From Eumeta japonica (taxonomy: Eukaryota > Arthropoda > Insecta > Lepidoptera > Psychidae), in assembly GCA_005406025.1 (NCBI GenBank), contig BGZK01001199.1, forward strand, positions 62,001-126,000: a DNA stretch of 64,000 bases, read 5' to 3'. Each line of letters begins with the position of its first letter. Position 1 is the first letter of the stretch. Below the pieces are notes generated by a model. It worked only from the letters and a program-made list of their open reading frames with translations, did no database searches and was not told where the DNA came from. Shown here in pieces: positions 35,543-49,054 of the stretch. The translations under genes and the position numbers were made by a program.

Positions 35543-37804
35543 GTTATGACCTTTGAACATGAAGTTGTCGGTAAAATAAAATTAATTTAAAATAATTCTT
35601 GTAACAATTCCAATAACATATTCATTTATTAATTGTTTTTATTATATACAAGCTTTAAGCTTAGTACGCCATCAATATGTGATTTAATCGGTTTTAAGAA
35701 ATATTTTAGCCGATAATATGAAATCAAATCAAATTGATTTTTTACTCAATTGAGAATAGTATGTATATCATTAGAGAAGTATTGTTTTTGTTTTTACTAA
35801 ACTAATTATTTTAATGATAACTGTCTGCTATTTTTATTTGTTATTTATTTTAATTTAAAAATATGTGTAGATTTTAATGAAAACTTGTCAAATATATGTG
35901 GCTGTGGCATCAAAACAATCAGCCAATTTGATTGGCTATAAGCACTGAATAAATTGCAGAAAATTATTGGGTAGTTGGAAATAAAATTGTATCCACCTCC
36001 CAACATCAAATTACATTTTAGGAAAGTAAAAATATCATAAAGAATAAAACAGTATAATTTACAATAACCTTCACAAGTTCTATCATATTTTTAGACAATC
36101 CTTCTGTGATTTGACTTCTAACTATCATAGTACATTTGATGGTTTTGTCTTGTAGACTTGAAATATCTATCCAAATTTTCTATTAGTTCTATGCTAGGGC
36201 GGATCCCAGTTTTAGGCAAGAAAAAAAAATCGACTCATATCCAAAGATATCGGAGGTTATAGAGAACAATTAGAAGTTTTTCAAACAGCAAAGCAACACG
36301 ATTACCTAAAAAAGTTAGCGGCCATAGACACCATCAACTGTCCAATCCTGGATCCGTCACCGATTTTACCATTATGATAGTTACATATAATTTGCATTAT
36401 TTAATGAATAGATTGAACTTTAAATATTTTTAAAGGCTTGAACACAAAATATGTTGTTTAATGGTCATCATTGCGACAACTTGCTTCTTACACTGCCGTT
36501 ATACTATTATCTAATAGAAAAAAAAAATTAACCCTACCACGGCAACGATTCGATCGTCATAAATAAGTCATAGATTAAAACTATCCCCATAAATATGTTT
36601 TACTAATCACAAGCAGTCTTGTATATCAACCAGGTGGCATGGCTACAGGGCTCACATATTTTTTGAGTCGAATCCTTAATGAATTTTGTGTCGTTGCCGT
36701 GATATTGTTAATGTAACAGTATACAATACTCACCTATCGAGAGAGCCAGCTCATAGACAAAATAACCATAAACACATTCTTCTATTTCGGCGCTCCCGTT
36801 AGGTCGATCTGCCATTTCATATTCCGATGTTCAATAAGAGTGTAGCATCATCACGATAAATTAAATATTAAGGGATTTAGACTGCCTGTAACGTTAATAT
36901 TGTAGGCTAGTACTGTGTTTGTGGGGATCTCAAATGATATATTCAAAACGTAAGACCATATAGAATATAAAGCCGTCTGTTCCTGCTTATTTTTTAATGA
37001 ATTCCCAATTTATATCAAAGACTTATGGTCACTCTAGAGCGTAGCGTTAGATGATAAAATATTAGCTTTTTTTTTTAATTCGGTCCAAACGAAACATACA
37101 ATTTATTGTAGTAGTGCGTAGTTATCAATCATATCACGATTAATTTGAGATTCCCATGAATGTTCCAAACATGTATCGCTTTATTTGACCGAAAGAGAAT
37201 ATATGTATTTACGGAAGTCGATTTTAAATGTCAGCATCGAATTTAAAATTTTTATTGTACCTCTAAATCATTTGATAAATTCGGCGGTTTAAGATTTAAC
37301 TAAATTCTTATTCTTACACATGAATAAGTTTGTTAACAATTATTTTTTACTGTTGTACCTTTTTTTATTTCAATTTAAACTGCCTATTTTTGTATTGCAC
37401 GTATCTTTGAATGAAACTTCTTACATACATTTTAATTACTTTTTCAACAGCGATATGCGTTTTATTTGTCTTCGCTAAGAAATTTCACTCAACTAGCTCT
37501 CATCTTTTCATTTTTGCCTATTTATTGAGAATAAGACCTAAATCAACGTTCCTTTAATATTATCCATGCTTTTGATATTAATATCCAAATTTGAAAAATT
37601 TACATTGTTACTAGTTTTTTTTCTCTTAATATATATACGTGTAGTATATATTTATTGATTTTGAATCGATACAACAGATTATAGTGCGATGTACTTTAAT
37701 TTTGTTTTAGTTAATTAAATAATATAATATATAGATGTTGTGATAACAAAATGTCTGACTGCATATGCGTTCACTTTTGTAAATATTTTACCCGATGTGT
37801 GAAT

Positions 37805-37810
37805 AATAAA
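37805..37810 (+). terminator. Candidate polyadenylation signal of the MCT gene
   Basis: AATAAA is followed within 30 bases by a GT/T-rich stretch (TGATGTGTGT, then GTGGTTTTATT), the usual arrangement of a cleavage site. Closer AATAAA motifs also exist, so this is the best-formed candidate rather than the only one. Confidence 0.5.
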
Positions 37811-37839
37811 TATATGCTGATGTGTGTCCAGTGGTTTTA

Positions 37840-40800
37840 TTCTATAGTAAACAAAAAATTATTAAATACTTGCGAAAAACAAAAAAAAAAACTGAACTGA
37901 ACAGTACTTTAAAAAAGATATAAATCAATTGTTTCAACAACTTATCAGTGATATAAATCAAATATGTGGCAATAAACTTTTCTAAGCTTCTAGAAAAATA
38001 TTTCTAGAATGCTCTAGAAGACGAACACAGAAAACATCAGATCATTGGTACATCTGGCGTCGGTGACTAGAACTGGTACGCTTTAGGGTTTGGTTTACAA
38101 CTACAGCAAAACCTTGATGACCTGTTTTCTTGAACGTTTCCTGTAGACAGTCATCTCTATTGAGATGAATAGAGGTTATTTTTATTTATATATATTTATG
38201 TGACTAAAAATAGTATATTGTTTTGTTTATTTGTCTATTTCGTGAACTGTAATGCAAGCCACAGAAGCGAAGTAATCAAAATCAGAATATTCACCCCAAA
38301 TAAAGAAAGATGAAACACATGGTCTTGAGATCATATTTCTCTGCCTGCCCACGGCATTTGCTTTTACCGCTCGTTCAATACAATTTTTTTCTTTTTTGTT
38401 TGTTCGTATATAAATCTGTATTCTAGTCGCTTCCCAGTCCCGTATTCGTTTACAGCTGATTTGGTTTCAACAAAAAAACTTTTTTTTTTACATTATAATA
38501 GAAATCGTTTACTTTCAGGATTCTTTTGGATTTGTGTACAATCACCTATTAGATTAATTCTTATAAATGTAAATATATCAATATTTTTTTATTTCTTTTG
38601 TATCCATAAGCATTACAAACGTAAATGGACGAGATGGTATGTAGTTGTGTCTGAGACCCAATGCACATTGTATTGAAGTGGTTTTGTCCATTAAAAGTCT
38701 AAAAAATGAATTACTATTGAGAGGGCGTTCCGATCTGAGTCCGAGACCCCATATATTAAGTTCTCAAAGGTTATTATGCCACTAAAGCGCTGATGGTAGG
38801 TATGTCAATCTGTAAATTATTGTACCAACTGACTGTCGAAATTTTTCAAAATTACTGACTCATCCCTTCTTACAATTATACATTTTACGAATATAATATG
38901 ATCGTAGAATAGAAAAAACTGAAAGATTCAATTTTCGTTGTTAATAAACAGAAATAGGAATGTCAAAAAACACCCATTGCTTTAAATTACCAATGAAAAT
39001 TATGAATATTAATGTCAGAATTGTCACTATTTCACCTTTAAGCCGAAAAGTGTCTATCAATGTTTTCGAAGTAGTCATATCCATAAGTTGATAAAATAAT
39101 AATGTGACAAATGTGAAATGTAGTACTACGTGTGTTTTTGGACGATAAAGCAGCACTTGCAATTATTAAAGATAGTATTTTGATATCATATTAATTTAAT
39201 CTAAAACTTATAATTGCAACTATTACAACACGAAGCAAAAAAAACAGGCAATGAAAATTGAAAAAAACAAAAAAAAAAAATTAAATACATAATACTAAAA
39301 TGTAAAAGACATTGATCATGTTGAGGAAAAAAGATTTTAATGAAATACAAACTAGAACATTAGTTTAACACTACAAGCATCCCGTTATAATACCAAAATA
39401 TTAACATTCTATAATTTCTAAATTATTATGGACACCACGGGGACTGGACGTCATAGAGCCACAAAGTACGTAAGCATAAATTGGTTGCCATAATTATAAA
39501 GGCACAGTAAAAATTACAAAATGACTAATTCGCTTTTAAAAATGCATACCATTTCTTTTTAATTCCATTTTTTTTTTGGCATTTTATTGCCGGATGTTGA
39601 AATTAAAAATAGATAATATCTATTATGTAATCAAAATAAACAATTCTTTCGGATACTGATTTACATTATAGCTACGTTTTTTGACAATAAGATGATCTAT
39701 TTATAGTTGTAAATATCAGCATTATTTGTTAGTTCAATAGTCTTGGAAACAAAATAGAGAGTCAGCGATGGGTTGCATTTCTCGTAAGCTGCTTATCATT
39801 GCATGGTCCATACAAGAGGGAAAAGGGCAATCCTTTGATAATACTTCTTTAAAAAAAAACACTAAAAATTGAGTACGTTCTAACTGAAAAATCTACATTA
39901 GTCGTTCAATTTTGTTCAATCATAAGTTGTTTAGTCAATCCTCTGGATGACGATAGCGTAGAGACATCAATAAAATAGCAACGCCTCCTTTCTATTTAGA
40001 TTTGCTTGTTATTTATGATATTTGTAATGAAACAAAAAGGGATTGTAATGTTTGTAATTGACAAGCAAACCCCTGGCAAAGGTTGTACACTTTTTCCATG
40101 TTTATCAAAATAAACTTTCTAGAATGCGTTTTGTATCAATAAACAATTGAACATTATTTGGAAGAAAGTTTATGTAAATTGAATGCCTGTCTGTTCGTTA
40201 GGTCTAATTTTCGAAACTGAGGAATGCATTGTGATCAAAAAACATTGTTCTGCTCCCGCACATTAATCGCCTAAAAACAAAAAAACACGAAACATTGTTT
40301 CTTACGTTTTAAGTAATTATTATAATATGCTCCTAAAATCCAATTAAAGTAACGAACGCTTCTGACAACTTTTTTGTTAAAGTTTGTAGTTATAATGAAT
40401 ATTAAATCTTCTTAATAGAAACATTGGATTTTGATAAAAATAAATCTATACCTATTCAATCATAATATTAACAATACATTATATTCGTTTATTTAAGCAA
40501 TTGATTTCTCAGACTTCTTATACATTTATGTACGTAAATATTGGCGTAATAAACCACAACACGTCCCTTCTGTATTTAATGAATGTCAAAATATGTAAAG
40601 ATAACTTCAGTATCACTCCGTAATCGATGAGGTTCAGCCATGGGTCACTCCTTCTTTCGTTAACCCACTCCCCATATTAAACAAGCATAACATTTTCACA
40701 CATTTTAAATGTGCTCTGCTTTGTTGCCAAAACTTGGCAATGACCTTTGCAGAGAAGTACATTATCTACTCGAATACAAAACGGAAGACTTTTTATACAT

Positions 40801-42568
40801 GAACAAGTGCATGTACATAAACAAAGCAGAAAAATTGCAGAGAGTTAAAGGAAGGATCAAGATCGCCTTTGGAGCCGGCATTAGAATATAAATGGCTATA
40901 ATCGAATTGGAGAGCTGGGTCAGGATCAAATATATACAATACAAAATTATAGTTTACGCAAAGTGTAGGGGATGAATAAAATGGCTAATACATTATAAAG
41001 TTTATTAATAAGTTTTGAAAATTATCGATATCGATACTAATTAAAAATCATTAGGGGTTTACCCTGTAACCTGAAAGCAAATTATTACTAGGAAATATCG
41101 GAAGTCACTGGTTTTTGTTATAAAGAACTGTCCAAAAGCAATTTTAATATTAAACAGTTAATAACTATTATGACTACAACATGTCGATGATACAAAAATT
41201 ACTTTTACATTCTTAAAGATATTTTTGTATTCTCGAAACTTATGTATTCGATAACATTTTGCATTCGACTTGAACAAAAGTTGTACTCTGAAACATAACA
41301 TTTTGATATTCTTGAGGACCTCATAGTTTATTGTAGATAGATATATTGTAAACACAATGGAAAATACGAGGAATCGATAAAATCCAAAATCACTACTGTG
41401 CAGAAAATATTCTTTATTGCCATATTTTCACATACTATTTAAATTAATATAACAGTATTGTGAGTATTACGACAAAAAAAAAATATTTAGGTTTCAACCG
41501 TGTAGGTTTATTTTTGAGGAAAAAACAAATACATTTATCTCTTTTGATCGAATGCGATTATGGAGGTAAATTATGGAAGAAAAAAGGTAAAAATATGTGG
41601 GTAAAAAACACATGTATGTATAAAAATTTCATTAATTTTAGGCATTCTCTATGTTATCTTTAAAATAAAAATAATAATAATATTAAATCATGCTTATTTT
41701 CCCGAAGGGTAAGCAGATTCTATAGATTTCCAGATGATATGATCTTTGCATCTCTCTTGCTTCATTGACGTCCATCAATTTTTTTAAGCAAGCTCGTAGG
41801 TATCGGGTGCTTAAAATTATGCCTTTTTTTTATTTTACCATCAATATGGTTTGTATAGGATTTTCTGACGACCCTTACTGGTTTTTCCACCACACCCATT
41901 CGCTCCATAGATTTGCTTTGTCAGTCTATTTTCATTCATACTTTCCAGATAGCCAAACCACCGCAACATACAATTTTTTTTTTACTATAGTCACTACGCA
42001 TTCCTTCAAACCACACCGCTCTCTGACATCACTGTTTCTACATATATCTTGAAACACTCCACACACATTACGCAGAGATTACATCTCTACTGGATTGATA
42101 ATTGATTTTTCTTGATTTTTCTTCTACCATACCCAATTTTTACTTCCATACATACTTATAGGGTAAATGATCTCATCATGGATAGCCAAATGTGGTAATA
42201 GTGCTGCTATCTTTACTCTAAGGTTTAATCAATAGAATTAGAAGCTCGACATTTTTTGTTTTATAACTGAACGTTGTTGAATGATTAGTGCTAGATATGG
42301 TCTAAAAAAACCGTAAATATTATCAAATTTAACAAAAAAAAAACCCATTTCGGCCCATTACCACAAGGGTTGTTAATGTGGCACTTGACGACATCAGTGA
42401 CATCACCTTAAATGGAATAGTCTATGAGTGACATTGATCTTGACTCTATGATCCAATCTGACATTGATTGAAAATTGTTATGTCAGACGGGAAAATGGAT
42501 AAATAGCGGAAATTGCTAAATTGATTAGTTTTATTTTTTTGTTGATTAATTGAAAAAATAACTATAAA
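37840..42568. other. Intergenic spacer between MCT and CCS
   Basis: AT-rich with no convincing exon. At 37988-38020 clustered TTCTAGAA motifs form a heat-shock-element-like array (TTCTAGAA, TTTCTAGAA, CTCTAGAAG). A dispersed repeat copy lies at 38498-38576 and a decayed LINE at 41690-42165. Confidence 0.5.
41690..42165 (-). pseudogene. Broken C-terminal part of a LINE reverse transcriptase
   Basis: On the minus strand the frame starts at MYGSKNWVW and continues, with frameshifts and stops, through SQRAVWFEG, CCGGLAIWKV, MERMGVVEKPVRVVRKSYTN and LMDVNEARE to a CLPFGK-like end. The order matches the end of insect LINE polymerases (YGSE-x-W, then RCGL, then RWFGHL, then GRPRKSY, then LMDVSEARE, then AYPSGK), as I recall it. 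Several stops and shifts show it is dead. Confidence 0.7.
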
Positions 42569-44583
42569 ATGTTGACTTCCAAGGTACGTATACATATGTG
42601 AAATTCATTACTTTAATACCTTAAGCTGTGTTTCGAGATGTGCCTTAAAATTTCTGCCGGTTATTGCTCCGTATCGGTGAATTCTAGAAAAAACACTCCA
42701 AGAAAAAAGTGATGTAATTTATTTTATTTGACAATTATAATAATAGAGAAAATACTAATAATAGTAACAAAATCTACATCTGATGAACGATTTGCATGTC
42801 ATATAATTAAGGAGTTTCTTGAACATCGCTAATATTAAATAATTTTTAAACTCTTCTCTCTAGTACAAAGTAAGAATGATCGGTATACCTTTACAAGGAC
42901 GAATCATCAACGATAACGTCTGACAATTCATGCTTTAATGTGTAAATTGTTAACGAAAATTCAAACTAACACACCTGGGAACTGTTGTGCATGAAGCGTT
43001 GTTACAATAATTAACTAAACACTACAAATTGATCATATTTTGACCAGATTTAGCCAAAGAGAGTACGAAAGGGAAAATACTGTACAAAAAATTCATATTT
43101 TAAATTTGTATCATCAAATCATCTCACTCAGAAATATAACATAAATTTTGACTGGTTTGAACTTTTCAATTCAGTTCATGCTTTCTAATATTTTGACATC
43201 ACTTGCATTGTAATTGGTCAATTCTGTAAAAATTTTGCCCCGATTTTAGTAAAAGAAGTCATAAAATAAGAGGATTAATGGAGTATTTATTTGATAATTG
43301 CATTTTTTTTTCATTAATGTCATTCTTTTGAAATGAAAATTGCAAACATTTTTAATTTTCGCTCAACTACTTGAGATGTGCACTTTAAAATTTTAATAAT
43401 TTTAATAGCTTGAGTCAAAATAAAATCATTTTTTTTTCTTATTTATTTGTTTGTTTACTAATTTTTAACTTGATAAACAATGGTTTGTGTTAATGAATTT
43501 TTATAAATATCTGATGACTCGAAAAAAATTTAATTCTTTCATATGATAAGATATGAGATTTTAATATATATTTATATGGATGTAAGTTGTGTCACGTGAG
43601 ATCCACTTTAATCTCTAGATTAGTGAGTGCTGGATTCAGATTTTAGTGATAATGTTATTTGGTACTGCTGTGAGGGTCTAAGTCTTTCCTCCAGTTCCGA
43701 TGGGATTACAGAAGAATAGGTTATATTGAACAAATAGAACTGCTAATGAACATGAAATCTTTTTCTGTATTCGCTCCGTATATTGGCGGAGGTAAATTCA
43801 GAGTACAATGAATTTACCAGTTATAATTGGTGTGCTTCATCTGATAACACTTTAAGAACAATAAACGATATTGAAAAAAAAAATTGTTCTTTTTTGTTGC
43901 TTTCATCTCATAAATCGGTGGCAGTTGGTCTAACAGTAAAATGACTTTATTATTTATAACTACTATTGGGGTTTTTAATTCAATGAGATCATAAAAGAAA
44001 GATATACAGAATGTAAAAAAAACATTGAAATCATTTAAGGTATTAATTTGTGGAAATTCATAGTGAGACCATGTGTGTTAACTTGGTTGCTAACGTCATA
44101 GTCTACCCGCTGCTGACCCTTGAACCTGTTCTTCTAACATGAATTCCTATCCAACGAATTGAATATTGATACGAGAGGATTGACAGATATCAAACGCCTA
44201 GACAAGTGTTTATATTTTTTTTTTATCTTAGTCTTTTAAGTAGAATGTAATTTTTATGCGTGTTTCATGCCAAATCGATAAATCTTCAGTTTAGATCCAG
44301 ACAGTCGTATCTACTCCGGTGCCAGGAATACCAAAAGAACCAAGAGTTGCGCTACCTACTATTCTCTAACCATGTAAAATGTAGAACCAAATAAAAGAAC
44401 CTATTGATAGCATATTAATTTTCACTTTCAGCTAGAAGTGCTGGTGGATTTTGGTCCAAAGCCCAATGAAGAAACGTTAAATGAAACATTGAAGAAACTG
44501 AAAAACACCGAAGGTGTGAAAGAGGTACATTAAATAACATTTGTATTAATATCATATACTAATATATAATATTAATATAGTAC

Positions 44584-44623
<40 letters not shown>

Positions 44624-47600
44624 TTATATAATATAATATTAAAATCCTCAATAATATATCTTATTGAGGATTCTCAATATATTATATAGGATTTTCAAAG
44701 CAAACCACAAATTGTTTCTCTGAGAATACAAAGAAACGACATTTAAAGTTCACTAATATCGCCTCCTCATTTACATCCTTTAACTTATCTCTCTACAAGT
44801 TTTTTATAATAATAAATTGCACAAAATAATCTGAACTACATCTGCCATTGAATCGCGTGTCACTCCGATGCACCCCGTACCTAATTCGAATTAATGAAAT
44901 ATAATTTCATTACATATATTAATAGCTTTTATTGTAATAGATAACATTGTATCAATATCAAGTAACAAAAGTCATCATCGTCTGTTAAGACTGATAGACC
45001 AAGTCGTCACTGGCAAGAATATCAAAATATGACTTAATATAGAAATCGTCACGTATATTTTGATATAGTGACACTTGTGAAATCCAATAAGTCAACAGTT
45101 TACATTACTTTTTCGATTATCATAGTTTGAAAATTTCGTGTAATGAAATTAAATTTTTTATAACGAAACTCGAATAATCCCACAATTGATCACAGACAAA
45201 AATAAAAGGAATATTTTTATAAGCATTAGTTGACGTCATCAAAATATGAAATTGTGCATTACCTGATCTACTCACAGGTGCAGTATAAAGATGGCACCTT
45301 CATGGTTGAGACGGTTTTACCGAGTTCCTTGGTGTTAAATATGGTGTCTGAGTCAACTGGAAAAAGGACTGTCCTCCAAGGTTTTGGGGGTATGTTGTAT
45401 AAAGATGCATTATTATATAAACTGTATTTATTTGGTTACATAAAGAATTGTATGTAAAAACTCTTTTTTTATTATTTGATGACATCCAGGCAAAGAATAA
45501 TGATCTATAAATATTTTGCTTGCAGAATCCCAATCAGCAGTGGCTAGTGTGACGTCAGCACTGGGCTGTGGGAAAAGCTCGGGGGTGATGGGCGTTGTGA
45601 GGTTTCAGCAGACTGCTGAAGGTCCTCTCGTCGTAGACGGAACCGTGGATGGACTGAAACCTGGAGAGCATGGGTTGCATGTTCATGAGGCCGGAGACTT
45701 GAGTCAGGTAACAATTCGGCCAACACATTATATTCAGCCAGCCTCGAAACTTGCAATAATCCTGATCACTATGTTTGAACATAGAATGGTACATTTTTAT
45801 GTATACCATAGAGAAGGGAGTATGATAAATTTTGTTGTTGATGGAAGATTAAGAACCAAGTTGTGATCAATACTCAACTGATGCACTAGCTTGAGATGCA
45901 CATATTGTTAGATTGAAAACAGAATTGTGGCATTTGGGTAGCGGAATGAAACATAAGGAGATAGCGACATTTGATTTTTATTTTTTCATATGTTCTATTT
46001 TGTGGATGTTGGTTTATATTTAAATTGTCGCCCGTCGACTGTTGTTATGTTTTATAATCATAAATATGTAGCCATAATTTGTTCTCTCTTCACATGTTGC
46101 ATATCGGGGTTGAGCCGTCTGTGTTGATGATTTCTGAACTGACTTCTTCACAGACATATTTAAGATATGGATCGTTTCTTAGTATGGGGTGATTGAATGT
46201 AAAATGCACTTATGTTGAAGAAAAAATGAGGTCAAATCAGTATATTTACTGTTATTACAAATTTTTAATATAGTTGCTTTGACTAAAAAATCAGAAATGT
46301 TTGCGTTACAATTTACATACAGCATAGAGCCAACAATGAGTTTCCTGTTGTATAAATATGAATGTCAATAGTTGAATATTATCAGGGTTGCAAATCCATC
46401 GGAGGCCACTACAATCCGCTGGGGACGGTGCACGGGGCGCCCACCGACGGGCGGGACAGGCGGCACGCGGGAGACCTCGGCAATATTGTCGCCGACGACA
46501 TGGGCCGCGCCACCTTCAGGATACTCGACGACGTCCTTAAGGTATCGAACAGGATAATGATAGCTTGTAGTTTAAGATTTGGAAATTTATTAATTGTCCC
46601 ATGCATGTAATGAATTTGTAATAGGGGCTGCATTTATATATTGAAAATCTGTATATAAACGCACACTAACGTAGATTACACAGAACATAGACACAGAAAC
46701 GTAGAGTATTTGTGCTGTAGAATTAAGATGATGTGACGTCAAAATACCAATTTTTAGAATTTTTCATATTTTAGCGTAGTTTAGATTTTAATGAAGTTTC
46801 CTTTGTTGTGTAGCTTACAATTTTTTTTTAATGTAAAAGTTTCATTCCATTAATATATCCAAGGTGACAGCATGAACTCTTCGTACCATAGTGGTTCTAT
46901 ATTAAGTGCGGACTAACTAGTGTGCAGTTCTGACGTACTAAATTAATAAGCAAATAACTTTGAGTTATGTGAATTCTAAAAATAAGATTTAAGTAACTAA
47001 ATTTTTTTTGTTATACTGATAAAATTAATTTTAACTTTAAGACTGTAAGTTGGAATATAATGTAAAGCAGGAATGACAAATAGAACTTAATGAAAATATT
47101 TTTTATTATTTAAATTATATAATATTATATTTATATTTTATTATTTAAATTATATTTATTATTTAATGAAAATATTTAAATATTTTTTTATGATGAACCA
47201 AGAGACTGTGATCATGAAGATGGATCGGATTAAAGTTTTAGTGACAACCATAGTATGAAATTAAGCGCTCCGACTTTGGCTTTTTATCAGACTATGTCAA
47301 ATATTGTGAAAATTTTAATATATAATGTGGATGTGGTGTGGTGAGCGACGGTGGTTTAGTCGTTAGAGCGTCGCTTTGGAACCAAACGGTATCTATTGGC
47401 TTCGATTCTGGCCATGGACGAATTCGCCCGATCACTTGTTTTGTGTGTCGGAGCACACATTAAGCGGTCTGTCCTGGACATTGTTACCGCAATGGTGACA
47501 ATGATTGTCAACAGCTCCCCAATCAACAACTGTTCATTGACATTGATGAAAAGTGTCAAGTCCAAACTACTCAATTATAAAGTTTAAAGATTCTGGGAAG

Positions 47601-49054
47601 GTCCTTTCAGACTTTTTTTAGGCTATTTAGTGAATCGTAAGCTGCCTATAATTTATTTTTTCAATTAAAAGCTTGGCGATGTTTTAGAAAATGTTGAATA
47701 TATTAGTTAGTTACTATTAAGATTTTCTACTTTTGTAATTTTTATTTTTGTCGACTGAATAAAGGTTTATATATATATATATATATATATATAAATATCT
47801 GTCTCAGCAATGTGACGATTTGTAGACAATGTATCATTTGGTGTTTTTTATTCTCATTTATATATTTAAAAAAAAACACACACACATGCAAGTCATGAAT
47901 TATTTTGAGAAAATAGAAAATGTCTTTGTGATTGTTAGAAGAACTGTTTTTTATCAGGTATGGGAGATAGTGGGTCGCTCGATCTCGATATCCGACCGGC
48001 GGGACGACCTCGGCAGGGGCGACTCGCCCGAGTCCAAAGTGGACGGCGCCAGTGGGGACAGGTCAGTTCGGAGAGTTTTCTGTTTTGTCAATGGCCATCA
48101 TTAACCTGTGCCAAAGACCAAATTGAATTTATGATGTTTGAAAATGTAACATTGAATAATTTATGAAGATTGTTGTCAAAAATTTGGACGTAGAAGGTTC
48201 TAAAGTATTACAATTTGTACCCTTTTTAATGTTATTTTTTTTTTTTATCTTTTTAACTGTCATTAGTACATCCATGAAGTAAACTTGGTTCATGTTACAA
48301 AAAAAATGTATACTGATTTTTAATTTCTTCAATCAATAGTAAGTTTGTTTATTAATAACTTTTAACAAACAAACTTGCTATTGATTTCTATTGTTAATTT
48401 CTCTGTTTCATAATTGAAAGATTTTTAATTCAATTGCGTTAATAATTATGTATATCATACGGGGCTATAAGGCTTTCTCTTTATTGTGTACATATTTAGC
48501 GCAATGTAAATTTTTGATGTTTCCGAAGTCGCAGTCACAGAATATTAGATGGTGCGCAGCGGGCCATCTCGAGAGTATAGCTGGTTAACGGGAGGCAGTA
48601 ACATCTACTATTAAGAAATGGTAGTTACACGTACTGCTTAAAAGTAGTAGTTATATTTACTTTCAGGAAGTACTATGTGTTGCTTTTAACCCCCAGTGTT
48701 GGCGGGACTGCCCCCAGTCTCGGTTTCTGTTACGCTCCGTTGTGAACGTCAGTTAGTTAGTGCTACGTGCTTTGCACTCAAGTTCACAGATACCAGAAAA
48801 AATTACATTAGACTATATTTCAATATTGAAATGTACATCGAATTTTGTAAATTTTCAGTGTCGCTTGTGGCATCATCGCTCGTTCGGCAGGCATCTTCCA
48901 GAATCCTAAACGCATCTGCGCATGCGACGGCGTCACCGTTTGGGACGAGAGGGACAGGCCGCTCGCGGGCGCGGGCCGGAGGAGCACCTCGCCCTGCTGC
49001 AATCGGGAGCTCGGTGGGGGGGACGCTCAGAAGAAAACCTGCTGCAAAGTTTGA
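42569..49054 (+). CDS. CCS: Copper chaperone for superoxide dismutase (CCS), 7 exons
   Basis: CCS delivers copper to Cu/Zn superoxide dismutase (SOD1) and helps form its disulfide, in the cytosol and mitochondrial intermembrane space. Exons: 42569-42583, 44432-44524, 45278-45389, 45526-45707, 46386-46541, 47958-48061, 48859-49054; GT-AG introns, 285 residues. Domain I (1-73) has the Atx1-like fold pattern, ending [11 protein letters not shown], but FGPKPN (12-17) stands where MxCxxC is expected. Domain II (about 74-235) is SOD-like: [10 protein letters not shown] (122-131), Cys136, GGHYNP (140-145), [10 protein letters not shown] (159-168), VACGII (222-227). [10 protein letters not shown] has Asp199 where SOD1 has its copper-ligand His120; human CCS has Asp there too, so no dismutase activity is expected. 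Domain III keeps the CxC motif (Cys241-Ala-Cys243), and then gains Cys267-Cys268 and Cys282-Cys283 in an extended tail. Confidence 0.95.
44586..44672. repeat. (AT)n tract followed by a hairpin
   Basis: An AT run (44586-44619) is followed by AATCCTCAATAA and TTATTGAGGATT (44643-44672), 12-base arms with a six-base loop. It lies in CCS intron 2. Confidence 0.85.
47339..47440 (+). repeat. tRNA-derived SINE head
   Basis: GGTTTAGTCGTTAGAGCGTC and GGCTTCGATTCTGGCC are spaced like A and B boxes, followed by GGACGAATTCGCCCGATC. It lies in CCS intron 5. Confidence 0.55.

Larger units (their letters stand above)
34981..37830 (+). other. Probable 3' UTR of the MCT gene
   Basis: About 2.85 kb of AT-rich, non-coding DNA follows the MCT stop. 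It contains a long (AT)n tract at 35467-35539 and several AATAAA-like motifs (for example near 35575 and 36042) that could give shorter transcripts. I see no convincing exon or mobile element apart from the AT tract. Confidence 0.45.

Noticed and set aside
36000..41600. Search for an additional gene between MCT and CCS
   Set aside because: Open frames here are short, AT-driven and without motifs or paired splice sites on either strand.
45754..45866. Extension of the CCS exon 4 frame past 45707
   Set aside because: A consensus-like donor GTAACA ends the exon and the downstream exon 5 continues the SOD-like domain in phase; the extension is intron.
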